A stretch of 64,000 nt of DNA, taken from contig NC_092310.1 of the NCBI RefSeq assembly GCF_036785885.1, positions 992,001 through 1,056,000 of the forward strand. The letters run 5' to 3'. Positions 23,260 to 34,700 of this stretch are shown here, piece by piece. Position numbers and translations under genes: made by a program. Positions within the stretch are counted from its first letter, which is position 1. Each line of letters opens with the position of its first letter. The notes beneath the pieces were generated by a model. That model ran no database searches. It was not told where the DNA came from and saw nothing but the letters and a program-made list of their open reading frames with translations. Source of the stretch: Coffea arabica. Its lineage: Eukaryota > Streptophyta > Magnoliopsida > Gentianales > Rubiaceae.

Positions 23260-25999
23260 CATTCCTAAGGATTTTTCCCCATCTTCAATTTTTCCTTTTT
23301 GTGAACTGTTTGAAACTCTACAGACACGCTGGTCAGACCGGACCGACTCTTTTCTGCTACTTGCCTCCTTGCTTGCTCGGAAGTTGGGAGTTGGAACGGA
23401 ACATCATCTTCTTTTGGCTTTGTTTAACCAATTCATGATCTTTAATGAGGGCACTAATTTCATGGTCTTTTGGCTTTGCCAAACTGATTTTTGTGCATAA
23501 GTTTACGCAGGCAATGAAGGAGTAAGTGATACTTTTCTAACTCCGCCTGAACAAAGTCCATGCCAAGAAGCATTTCATTTCCAGTTTGAGTTGATTTATT
23601 CTGCAGGGGCTTTCAATTGAAAATGATAGAAATCTCGTAAAATGTGGTATCTGGTTTAGGTCAAGAGACACTGGAAATGAAAATGATGCTGCCTTTTATG
23701 TACTTCGATCTTATTCCTTGATCAATTTCAAGTTGGAGCAACTTCCAAGACTCCATGCAAAACACATAATATGGGGTGAAGTTGTGTATGCCAATCTGAG
23801 GTTGGTTCCCTAAACTTGGGAGTTGGGACCAAGAGCTACTTCTATCTCTTCACTTTGATTGGTTTTATTTTGGAAAACTATACCTGAAATCCAACTTCAA
23901 AAAATCCTGCAGCTGAGTTCAATCACAGATACTGCAACAATCTATTCCAATTCCTGATATATTGACTGATATACAATATATACTGACAGAAAGTAAGATC
24001 GAAACCATAAATCATGTTGAGCATCTTGCTCAGATCATTTTCCTTCTAAATCATGTCTCTCTTTTCATGAGGTAGTACCTGTTTGCATCTCAAGTTCCTG
24101 ACCCAAACTAGCTGATCATCCCAGTTGTAAAGATGTACCTATTGAGAGATTTACAGAATTTACTAGAACAAACACTTGAATATATCCCAAAAAACGAGTA
24201 TAGATAAATCAATGTTTGAAAAGAAAAAGATGCATGTACAGTTCAATCGATATACATAGCACCTGTATAATCTTAGCTTTGGAACCAGGAAAGGTGAATG
24301 TCAGGTTTGACATAATACATGAATTGCAAGATCCTTCACTAAGTAAACTTCTGATAGCTTCACTTTTGCCCGCATCAAACAGCTGTGAGGATCATGATAT
24401 GAGGGTGGCATCTGTACCTCTTGAATTGTATCATGAAACCCTGGTCAGGTTCACAAAGAGACCTTACCCTATCAAAATGTTTTGAAGTACGAGAAAGTTG
24501 CACCAGTCACATGCCCATTGCAGTTGATATTACAAGGCAGGATCTGTGAGGTTCATTCTGAGTAGTCCCTCTTCATCTCCAAGATATATCTGCATTTCAA
24601 TCAGATGCAGCTGCCCCTTTGAAGACCCAAAGTACAGAATCAACCTTTTTCACTTTCCCTAGGTATTGGAGTTGCCGGCATCATTTGAACGCGCTCTTTA
24701 TCCAACGCAAGAAATGCCCCAACTTGCTAATCCAATGCACAGAATTATTAATACAGGCAGAAGCTTTCTTTGGCAAAATCAATGTATCAAAAGACATGTA
24801 CAAATGTTTCTTTTTCCAATTTCTCTATGACTGGTTAGAAAAACTACTCATCGGATGACACATTACATAATGGTTTACAGCAACAGCTAAAATGTCATTC
24901 TCAAACAGAATATTCTGACATAACAACGTCTAGATTCTCAGGGTAAGAATTTAAAACCATAAAGGAGCTTCAAACAAAATGGAAAGAGTTAAAATACTTA
25001 GCTTGCTTCGGCAAAATAAGATTCACATGCTAAGTCACGTAGATTTAAAAACAGAAAAAAAAAAAAAGGAATTGGATTCTGATAAAGGTATAGCTGGCAA
25101 CAACCCCGGAGATAGAAAATTCTATGGAGAGAGAAAGGAACAAGCTCAGAAAGAGAGAATTCTGATGTTAGCACGCATGTCAACTATCTGTCCTTTATTT
25201 CTGCAAGCGTGAAATATAAACTGATACTAACTGAATAGAAAATTCTATAGAGATTATAACCTCTTTGTTTCCAATTATATGATTGGACTTGATAGGTTCA
25301 TTCAAGACAATAGATGGTGAGACAATGTTTAAAAAAATTTTGCAGAAATAACATTACATTGCCCAAGTGCATCCTATTGTGTGGTTATGTTTCTACATCT
25401 CTTCCATATTTCTGCATTTCTCTATGTTTTACCTTAATCTATTAAAAAGAAAAAAACAAAAAGAGTGAGAGCCTAGATAGCATTTCTCTATATGATAGCA
25501 ACTCTACGGCTGAACTACCCTTGATCTTTGATTTGTTGCCTGAACTGTTACTGATGCATGACCTATTACCTAATCTATCCACTAACGCATGGTATCACCA
25601 CTCTGTCAGTTTCTCATCCCATCTTCATTAGGCCCAAACAATAAAAAGGTTCATAATGAGAGAACACAATGGTTCAGTTGAAGAATAGCTTCTATGATCA
25701 GGAAACCAAAGAGAGCTGAAATTTGATTTGACATAACATGTTGAAAATTCACTAGCAGCTAACAAAAGCCCAAACTCAACCATAACCCCTGATGCCTTTT
25801 CTGATTTTCAAGCAAAAAACTCTAAAACAAATTAAAATACAATTTCAAGAGGCCAAATTCAGTATGCCAAATTTATAAACCTATTTTTCAATCAAGAAAA
25901 CTATGGATGGCCACCAGCAATCAACATGTTCCTATAGGAGGGAAAAGACAGAGCAAGAACAGGAGAGGCAGAAGGCGGAAAGGAAGGTGGGCGAGGAAA
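23260..25999. other. non-coding stretch upstream of the XS pseudogene
   Basis: I looked for the zinc-finger-XS exon expected upstream of the XS domain on the minus strand and did not find a convincing one. Several short plus-strand frames (for example near 23610-23810 and 24216-24485) read peptide-like but match no family I know. A plausible minus-strand promoter for the original pseudogene lies just to the right, so this may be its decayed 5' half. Confidence 0.35.
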
Positions 26000-26130
26000 G
26001 CATCAAAAGGAACAGACATCAGGCAATAAGAAAATGGAGTCCGGGATATGCCCTTGGTTTGGGCAGTATAAATAGAGATAACCCTAGTGGGGGAATCAAA
26101 ATGTTAGTGCCCAATTTATGAATAAATCCC
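26000..26130 (-). promoter_or_regulatory. possible minus-strand core promoter
   Basis: On the minus strand a TATA-like CTCTATTTATACTGCC (complement at about 26064-26079) is followed by a pyrimidine-rich leader over about 25900-26030. It points toward the XS pseudogene and could be its old promoter. The plus-strand reading frame here (GA-rich, 25903-26121) is a shadow of that leader. Confidence 0.35.
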
Positions 26131-27341
26131 ATAGATTGGGCCAATGAAAGCCTTAGATCTATTTCCAGAAGCCTTGCAAACACCATCAATCACTATCAGT
26201 CTATCACTCTTTTTGCCCATGCCTTAGTTCCAGACCCCCTGACAAGCAACTAGTATGCAAAAGAAACACAAAAAGAAATCAATAAATCAAGGACTCCATC
26301 AAAAGAAAACAAATATAATCGAGAGCACCAATAGAAAACCTCGGCCAAACTAGTCTGGTTTCTAGTCAATTTCTTTGCTGGCTTTCACCAAGTTTCATAG
26401 ACTTATAGTCTTCTCTGAGTTTGCATTCGACCAGATCGAACAGCTGAAAATTCCTGGATGAACCAATTGAACCATTCAAAGGTTGAATATTTCCTAGGCA
26501 GATTTCCTGCAAAAAATACATAACTCAATTACCCAATTAAAAAATAAAATCCACCATTAAAGGAAAACCATGGTTGTAACATGCCAAATTTGTCTTCTTT
26601 TTCTGCTGCATTAGGGAAGCCAAAGAACAAGTTTTACTTTAAAAATATGTCTGGTGACCTTAAAATCTTATTGAGGTTCAATTACTTACTAAGGGATTAT
26701 GATGACGAAGCAGGCTCTAAATATAAATTGTCATAATAAAAAATATAGACACTGAAAGAGAAAGAGAGACTGAGATATTGTCTATGCAGGTCTGTGGTAA
26801 ATTTATAGCTCTGTCTTTTAGAAAAATGGAAGGCTTTAATGATCATAACAGCTGTAGCCAACTTCCTTTACCGGCATCATTTACAGAGTGGAGCAAATAT
26901 ACCGACAAAAACGGAATAGTTATCTGATTCCGCTCAATCAGGTGTTTGGTAACACATTTATTGTGTTACAAGAATACATCAACACTAGATTTCCAATTGT
27001 ACTAAGAGAAGCTCAAGGTAAAAAGGCTGCAGCTCACAATGTATTTAACCTTTTAAACTCAGTAAACAACTTCAGTTAATTTGGTTACAGCTGGTGATAC
27101 CATTCCATTCATATAAAATGCAAATTCCGTTAATCCGAAGAAGTTAATGAACAAATCTAACTGTGCTGTATTAAATTTATACGTTGTATTAACAAGTTTA
27201 GTGTTTCTGTGCATAAATTACCTGGTTACTTACTTAGAGATGTTACATTCACCATCATCAGCTCACTATGAATTTGAATTACGCAAGACCAGAGTTAATT
27301 TGAAAAGGTTGAAAGTATTCAAGAGACCAAAGTTAATTTTC

Positions 27342-27745
27342 CCAGGTAACACAGCAAGACCAGAATGCAAGTGATATGAAAAAAGTTGAAAAGGAAAAAA
27401 TTTAAATTTAAAATTAGAAAAGCAAAAAGGAGCCAAAGTGGAGTATGGAGTATATCTTAGTATTGTCAACTGAACAGCAGCCCCAAGTTCAAAACAATTT
27501 AAGGGGCAATTTTGGCAAGTTTTGTGAAACGGTCAAATATATGCCCTCAGGTAACACAATCAAGACCAGATTCAGTCTCACAAAAGAATAATCAAAAGAC
27601 GTCAAAAAGTTGAAAATATGAAGAAAAAGAAAAAGCAGCAAAAGGAAAAGATCTTAGAATTGTCAACTTAACAGCATCACCTACACAAGTACAAAATAGT
27701 TGAAGAGGCAATTTTGGCATGTTTTAGGAAACACTCAACAGTTGC
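27342..27745 (+). repeat. two-copy diverged tandem repeat, about 200 bp
   Basis: Copies at about 27342-27540 and 27548-27745 share AGGTAACACA, AAGACCAGA, TTAG.ATTGTCAACT.AACAGCA, GGCAATTTTGGCA.GTTTT and a purine-rich middle in the same order. Confidence 0.7.
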
Positions 27746-30700
27746 TCACAAATAAGCCTACTGAATAGTGCTTCAGAGACAATTTCAAATATATGGCTTT
27801 ATTGGGTAACTTTTAGATACTTCAAATGACAAATTACATTTCAAAGGATGAAAATGTACTTCTAAAGAAAGGTGGTTAGTCATCCGCATAGATCACCTCT
27901 TTGGAGACAACATTGGGAACATCTTATGTTTCACTTCTCATGGCTATATACTCTCATTCAGGAAAGAAAACAAGATTGACCAAGAAAGTGGCATGTCGAA
28001 TTCTCTCCAGAGGTGGATTTGCATATTTACCTTATATATGAAGCTTCATATTAACATACGAATGATGTTGAAAACTCAAAATCAGTGAATAGTATGTTAT
28101 GCTCTTTCTTGATAAATAGCTAGAAAAAAAAACTATTTTCCCGATCGTTTTGTCAAATAAAATCAAATTTCTCGGCACAAGGGGACATTGATTCCATATT
28201 TGGAAAAATATATGCATTAGGACCCTATCCCATGCTATGCTATCAATGTACCTATGCCTTTTACTTGTTTTCCCAATTTGCAGCTTTCAAGGTCAAAGAC
28301 CTTTGACTTGTCCACAGTCATAATGCTCTGCTAGTCATAATGTGAAATATGCATATATACATCCAAATCAGGAGCTGCAGACTTAGGCTGAGAAATCTAG
28401 TAACAAGCATAAGCCACACAAGTTCACATTTGAGAAAACTTTAAAAGATTAAGCATATAAATCAATTCAGTATTCCTTATATCTTGTGATAAAATTTGAG
28501 GTCAATAGGTCAGGATCCAGTGCTACAAGAGTTCAATCAGAAAATAACAATCTCCTACCAAAGAGGAAACATTTTAATCTTTGATCTCTTGGTTTCTGAT
28601 TCTAGAGAACCAATACGAAGTTGCAAAAAACAATTATAAACATGCGACTCAGATATAACAAGAAAACCAAAAGGCAGGGGAAAGTAGGAAGAATAGACTA
28701 TAATCCTGCCACCAGAAGACGTGTTTCATCCAATTATGCATGTAAACTTACAAATAGTGAACCATATAACAGTAAATTACATCTTTAACCATGAAGCAAG
28801 CACATCAAAAGCACAATATGGCAGGTGAGAAAACTTTAACAGTATACAGTTCCACATTCTTTTCATTAGAAAGTAATAGGGCTTTTCACACAAATTCATG
28901 CAAAGTTATCACAAACCATAACACTATGTATAAGAAGTGCTTTTAATTAAGTTAATTCAGATTTTGTAAAGGAATTTAAAAACAATATATCTTGGAAGTA
29001 ATTTCAACAACATGCTCTACTTCAAATTACGGTTTTAAAGTCGACAGAAGTAATGAAATTTCTTCAATGTAATGGGCAAAGAAATGAAACTTCTGTGTAC
29101 ATAAATTTCTCCAGAGTTAATTCAATGTGTTGAAATAGGTTTATTATCACGTGGCTTCTCAACCTAAATTAATGTTTTGGAGACCGAAAAGATGAATAAT
29201 TGTAACTCCAATACCTAATTCTTCTTTCATAGTCCATATATTCATGCTACAAGCCAAACTGACTGTCATTCACTATAGCAGCCCAAAATGCACTTTCATT
29301 GCATATTTAGCTAAAGTCTTCTTAAAATAATAGCTATCAACCTTAAATGCATAAACGATGCCCCCACAACATCTTCTTCCCTTCGTAAATTAGAACAATT
29401 TGGTTAGACCCAATTCACCAGACAAAAGAATAACTTTTTCCTTCAAAAACTACTGTGGAATAATCCTCTTAAGTATTAAGCAACTCAGAACCTTATTCAA
29501 GGCTATGATTAACAGCTGTTAAGCCATAGAATTTCCGGGAATGAGGACATTCAAAAGATTTAGCAGCTTTATTTGAGTTTTCTTCACTTCTATTGGGCAC
29601 ATCGATTTCCAAATTGTCTGTCTTGTTGTCTCATTACAAATTCAGCTCCTTGAACATATCTTAAATAACAGTAGTAGTCACTTGGTGTTGTTTTAACTCA
29701 CCATAATGAGTACCAAAACCCTCCAATAATGCAAGTCAGAATACATGGAAAGGCAAATGAATGAAGATGAAAGTGAATGTTAATGGCTTCATGAGAGAGT
29801 CTAATATTCAATGCAACATGGTAAAATCACAGGTTCCTTTGAAACTTACAGAGTAAAAATCAAGTTTTTCTTCTGATTTCTTCCACTTGAAGTCACTGAA
29901 AAAGAATTCCAATACCCAACAATTAGGACCTCTAAGCAAATAAATGGAGGCTAAAACTGGAAAATTTTTCAAAACTTTGCCATTACTTAAGTTTCAATGT
30001 ACTCAATTTCCACAATTTCAGTTATGAAGGTTATTAGTTTTCCAATCTTGCAACAGCTTGTGAATTCCACTCTTTGAAGCAAATTTATAATCAGTTACTT
30101 GTTACTTAGCTGCTCTTATGTGGGTAAAAAAGTTGTTCCAAGAAGATTATACATAAAACGTATTCTTCCTCACTTTCAAATTATGACAAGAAAAGGAAAA
30201 ATAGAGAATGCATATTCTCTTACCATTAACCAAACTTGATTTCTTTTATATCCTCACATCTCTTTGGGAAGTTGTACATGTTCCTTCTGACCCAACCTGA
30301 AATTTCAGGCTCAGTTCTCAAGTAAATCGTTAAAACACTAATTCATCATTTATGCATAAAAATCCAATGTCTCAGTAATTGTACACAAGATAATGCACTG
30401 ACTAAGAAGTTCTTTTTCTGGACAGCACTGACTCATACCTTATAATCATTCATTACGTTAAAATGTAAATTGCAATAGCAGAGATTGAATAATAGTTAGA
30501 GCAAGTGAATCTTGTCTCTGTGTTATAATCTTAACGTGAAACCAGTACCCTCAGCTCCCACGCCCTCAACTGTATCAAAAAAACCTCCAAAACGTAAGCC
30601 ATTACAGCCACAATTTTCCTCCATCTGCATAAGAAAAGCACATTAAAGGCCTGAGCAATACATCATATAGACCACACATGCAAATTTTCATGTATCTGCA

Positions 30701-31009
30701 TAAGAAAGAAGACACCTTGTGGCAACAACACTGAAGGCAAAGCAGATAGTTCATCGGTCTCAGACTCTAAATTACAACATTGTAGAGAAGACACAGTAAT
30801 TTTCTCCAATAGAAAAGTGGCAGACTTTTGTACAGAATTTCCCAGTGTTTTGGCTAGCCAATAGTGCAGCTCCACAATTTGACATGGAAGTGAAATACTT
30901 CAAGGTGAGAGCATGTCACAGCATACATGCTATGGCCCTAAGTCAAATAAGGTTCTTTGCTCTGTGGACTTGTAGACGCAACATCTTTCTATTCCTGCAT
31001 AATATCACC

Positions 31010-31890
31010 ATATTGATCAAAACTATTCTGCCTTTATGCAAAAATTGTTTCTTTATCACATACACAAAAATATGTGCCTGAGAAAGTGTGCATACGATAG
31101 ACACCATGTTGTTAACTTTCCTATTACTCCAATACCCTTACCATGCATCCAGCCTTTTAAGTTAGCTTCCTCTGCAACTTTCGGCATGCTTTTGAAATAG
31201 TCACTCAACAAAAGCTGCTAAACTACGAATATGACCACCAAATTACAAACCCAAAAGAAAAGGACTATTCTGCTGAAGTGTGACAATATCTCTACACTGA
31301 TTCAGGGCAATAATCCAATTCATCTTTTCATTCTTTTCCAACATGTATTTCGATTATACTACCTTTCTTCCTCCTAGCAATACGTTAGGGTTCGACTCCT
31401 CTGCTTGAAGCACCTCATTGCCAATTAACCCATCAGGATAATCATGCTGCCACCAGATTGATCAATTAACGATCGACAAAGAGTTACATACTACATGGCA
31501 CCACCAGATTGATCAAAGATATTTTGCCTTCAGAAAAAGATCATTTCTTTATCACATACGAGTTAATATATACTTAAGAAAGTGGGCATTGTCAAAAAAG
31601 GCGCCTCATTAACTTTCCTATTACTTCAATACCCCTTAACATGCATCCATCTCTCCTTTTCATTTGGCTTCTTTTGCACTTTCAACATGTTATGGAAATG
31701 CCCAACCAAGAAAAGCCACCAAATTTGGAATTCGACCACCAAGCTAAAATCCCAAATGAGAAAAATTATTCTGCTTAAGTGTGGCAACATCTGTAAACTA
31801 ATTAAAGGCAAAAATCAAATTCATCTTTTCATTCTTTCCCAGTAAGTATTTTCATCATCTTACCCTTCTTCCTCCCGGCTATACTCAGAA
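31010..31890 (+). repeat. two-copy diverged tandem duplication, about 500 bp period
   Basis: Copies at about 31010-31400 and 31510-31890 share TTTCTTTATCACATAC, TTAACTTTCCTATTACT, AATACCC, ATGCATCCA, TTCATCTTTTCATTCTTT and a CCTTCTTCCTCC tract in the same order. Open frames in the second copy (31582-31845, and the minus strand) have no equivalent in the first, so I treat the region as non-coding. Confidence 0.8.
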
Positions 31891-32300
31891 AAACGTACCA
31901 ATAAAAAACGAAAACATTTCCCCTACTCAACATCATAGTTCATCTAAAAATTCATAAGCAGCAACCAATACTTTAAGATTATAATTTAATCACTCGACTA
32001 AATTACCAATTCAACAAGGCTTGATCATTACATAACTATCAACTTGCTAACCCAAGAACTAATGCGGACAGAAAAACATCATGTTTAACAAGATGTACGA
32101 AATGAGAATTGAACCCAAATAAACCCCAAAAAAAATAATAAAGAACAGGATATGAGAATTACAGAAACAACAGTAGTAGAGATTGTTGCAGAGAAACTAG
32201 CAACTCAAGTGCCTGGCTTTCATGTTCTGCATTAGGATGCAATTGAGGAATACAGAAAATTGAACGAGGGAAAAGAGCGAAAGAAAAGTTGTTAATGACT

Positions 32301-32749
32301 CGTCAACGGCCCCAAAAATTAACAAAGGAATTTAGTTGCCATCTATACCCTCAAACTAACACAAATTTCCAATTTTTACAGCATACCATATGCTATGAAC
32401 TCTAGAAAATCTATTAACACAATATTTTGTTTGTTTGGATTGTAAATTATTTGAGATATTTTTACTGTATCACATTTTGTAATGTGATGTATGTGAGATA
32501 AAAAGGTAATTGAAAAGATAAAAAGCTGTATTGAAAATTATAATGGTAATATCAGTAAATATATTTGGGCAAATAATCTACTGTCCAAACAAACCTATTA
32601 ATATTTGTTTTTCAACAAAAAAAGAGATAGTGTATTAGCGTGTAGTAGTAAAAGATTTTCAAAAGGGGAAAATTGTTCAAAACATCTTCATTTTGTTGAA
32701 TAAATGTTTTCATCACGTATTTTTAAAATTTTAATTTTAATTCCTAATA
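32301..32749. other. AT-rich intergenic DNA
   Basis: Nothing recognised. Confidence 0.4.
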
Positions 32750-34440
32750 AATTTAATTTGGTAAAATTTGGATCCAACTTAAATTTTTTATTACTTCTTA
32801 GTCTGAAATCACCACGTGACCCATATATAGTCATTTTATATATATATATATATATATATAAGTCAAATTTTACTTTTTTTGTTGTACAAAATGTATATAA
32901 ATTTGGTCAGATTTCACTTTTTTAAAAGAAAAAATAAACATAATTCAGACCATATCTTACTTTTTTAAGGGTAAAAGCGAATATAGATTGGATCATTTAT
33001 TTGATTACAAATAAGATCTAACCTTTTTTTTCCTCAAAAAATGACCGTATATAGGTCATGTGATGGATTCATAGTAAAAAGTGGTCGAAAACTTATGTTG
33101 AAACCTATTTCCCAACTTGATTTTGTGAAGAACATAAATTTATCAATTGAAAAATGAAAGACAAAAAAAATTATTTAGCGAAATATGAGGGACGTTTTAA
33201 ATGATTTTCCTTTTCAAAATAGTAAAATTGATAAATTCCAAACATAAAATCACGTAGAGGTACCATCAAGTTGAGTTGAGTTTATGGTACGAGAGATAGA
33301 TTGAGTAGTTCAAAGAAAGGGAATATAAGTAAGAGATTTCGGATTCGAATCTTTCCATTTATACTAATAAAAAATTTGAGTCGAATTTGAATAGTGCAGT
33401 ATTTGAACTCTACTCGAATAAAAAGTACTTCAAATCAAGTTTTTAAAATTTACCTCAAGGCTCAAACTCAATCTTGGGCTTGTTTGGCACCATAGTTTTT
33501 TACCAAGTTTTTTAGTTACTAGTTTTTTAACAACTTTTGCTACAGGAGCCCTAAAAAACTTCTCAAAGTTTTTTATCTACACACTTAAAATATCCAAAAC
33601 ACAACAAAAAAAAATTCCCTTCTCCTTTTCTTTTTCTTCCTCCCTCACCACTACCTTCGCCACTGGCTCCGGTGCCGGTTTTCTTTTTTTTTCCTCTTTT
33701 TTTCCCTCTCCCCCTCTTCCTCCCTTGCCATCCTCCCCTATTGTCTTTTTTTTCTCTTTGCGTCTCCCCCATTTCCTTCCCCACCTCTCTGTGAAAAAAA
33801 AAGAAAGAAAAGAAAGATGGTGAGAAGTGGGAAGGAGAACAGGGAAGGCAGAGGGGGTGGCAGGGAGAGGGGAGTGGCGGCGCAGAGGGATAAGGCGTAA
33901 AGGAGGTGGCGGGGGGAGGGGGGAGAAGGGGAAAGGGAGGAGAGGGGTGGCGGGAGGTGGCATTGGTGGAGTTGCTGCTGGGGGTGGCGGAGGTAACGGG
34001 GAAGAAGAAGAAGAAAAGAAAAAGGAAAGAAAGAAAAAGAAAAAGAAAGAAAAAAAAGAAAAGGAAAAAAAAGTTTTTCACCTTACAAAAACTTCTACAA
34101 AATTTTTTCAAAAACTTCTACAATGTACTACAGTAAAGTTTTAGACAAACTCCCAAGTTCCAAACAGGCCCCTTATTTGGCCTTAATCAAATTCAAGTTC
34201 AAATTCAATCAAATCGACCTCAATCAAACTTACTGATATTTATTTTATATAACTTTAAACAAGAAATACAAAATGTTCATTTTTGGCTAATACATATAAG
34301 AATATAAAAAATATATATACACATTTAAAACTTGATTAAGTGCAATTAAACTGCACGACTCATCAAACTGTTCAGAGACACTTGAACTCGGTTAATGCAA
34401 AGTTTCAACTCAAAACTTTGACCAAGCAAAATAATAATAA
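32750..34440 (+). repeat. long host duplication, copy A (split by a MITE)
   Basis: 32750..33475 and 34172..34440 align to copy B (about 34700..34749 plus 35765..36720). Shared order: CTGAAATCACCACGTGACCC, TTTATTTGATTACAAAT, TATAGGTCATGTGATGGATTC, AAATTGATAAATTCCAA, ACCATCAAGTTGAGTTGA, TCAAAACTTTGACCAAGC. A (TA)n microsatellite lies at about 32837-32862 and a (TAA)n run at about 34425-34472. The frames in it are not conserved between copies, so it is not a gene. Confidence 0.85.
33476..34171. mobile_element. PIF/Harbinger-type MITE, 696 bp
   Basis: Ends are GGGCTTGTTTGG (left) and, read inward on the right, GGGCCTGTTTGG. The flanking 3 bp repeat is CTT (33473..33475 and 34172..34174). Copy B of the host duplication has the intact site CTCAATCTTATTTGGC near 36446, with nothing inserted. 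A 3 bp duplication and these ends fit PIF/Harbinger. The centre is a strongly purine/pyrimidine-skewed, GC-richer block (33600-34070). The long reading frames there, proline-rich on one strand and glycine/lysine-rich on the other, are composition artefacts. Confidence 0.82.
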
Positions 34441-34474
34441 ATCATAATAATAATAATAATAACAATAATAATAA

Positions 34475-34700
34475 TAATAATTTCACTTTTTAAAAAGAAT
34501 AAATGAACATAGTTTAGGTCTAATCTTACTTTTGAAGCGTAGAAATGAATATAGATCGGATCATTTATTTGATTACAAATACGATATAACATTTTTCCCC
34601 TAAAAAATGACAATATATAGGTCATGTGATGGATTCACGGTAAAAAGTAGTTAAAAATATAAGTTGAGATAAAATTTTACTAACTTGATTTTGGTAAAAC
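34475..34700 (+). repeat. partial extra copy of the long host repeat
   Basis: Starts mid-unit with TTTCACTTTTTAAAAAGAAT and runs through TATAGGTCATGTGATGGATT to AACTTGATTTTG, where the next unit begins (GTAAAACTTGGTTCCAAC). The repeat therefore has at least three units here, one of them truncated next to a (TAA)n tract. Confidence 0.75.

Larger units (their letters stand above)
26131..32300. other. long stretch without a recognisable gene
   Basis: No exon chain can be supported. Minus-strand pieces around 30560-30610 and 30710-30870 follow TTTCTTATGCAG acceptor-like sites and read protein-like over 20-50 codons, but I cannot connect or identify them. The right end (about 32160-32300, minus strand) resembles a leader. 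The region may hold introns of a minus-strand transcript, a non-coding RNA or a decayed gene. Two tandem duplications inside it are listed separately. Confidence 0.35.

Noticed and set aside
25903-26121. 72-codon Glu/Lys/Arg-rich plus-strand frame
   Set aside because: Better explained as the complement of a pyrimidine-rich leader and TATA region on the minus strand.
33563-34144. Long open frames on both strands (proline-rich and glycine/lysine-rich)
   Set aside because: They lie wholly inside the Harbinger-type MITE in a purine/pyrimidine-skewed block, several frames are open at once, and copy B of the host repeat lacks the sequence.
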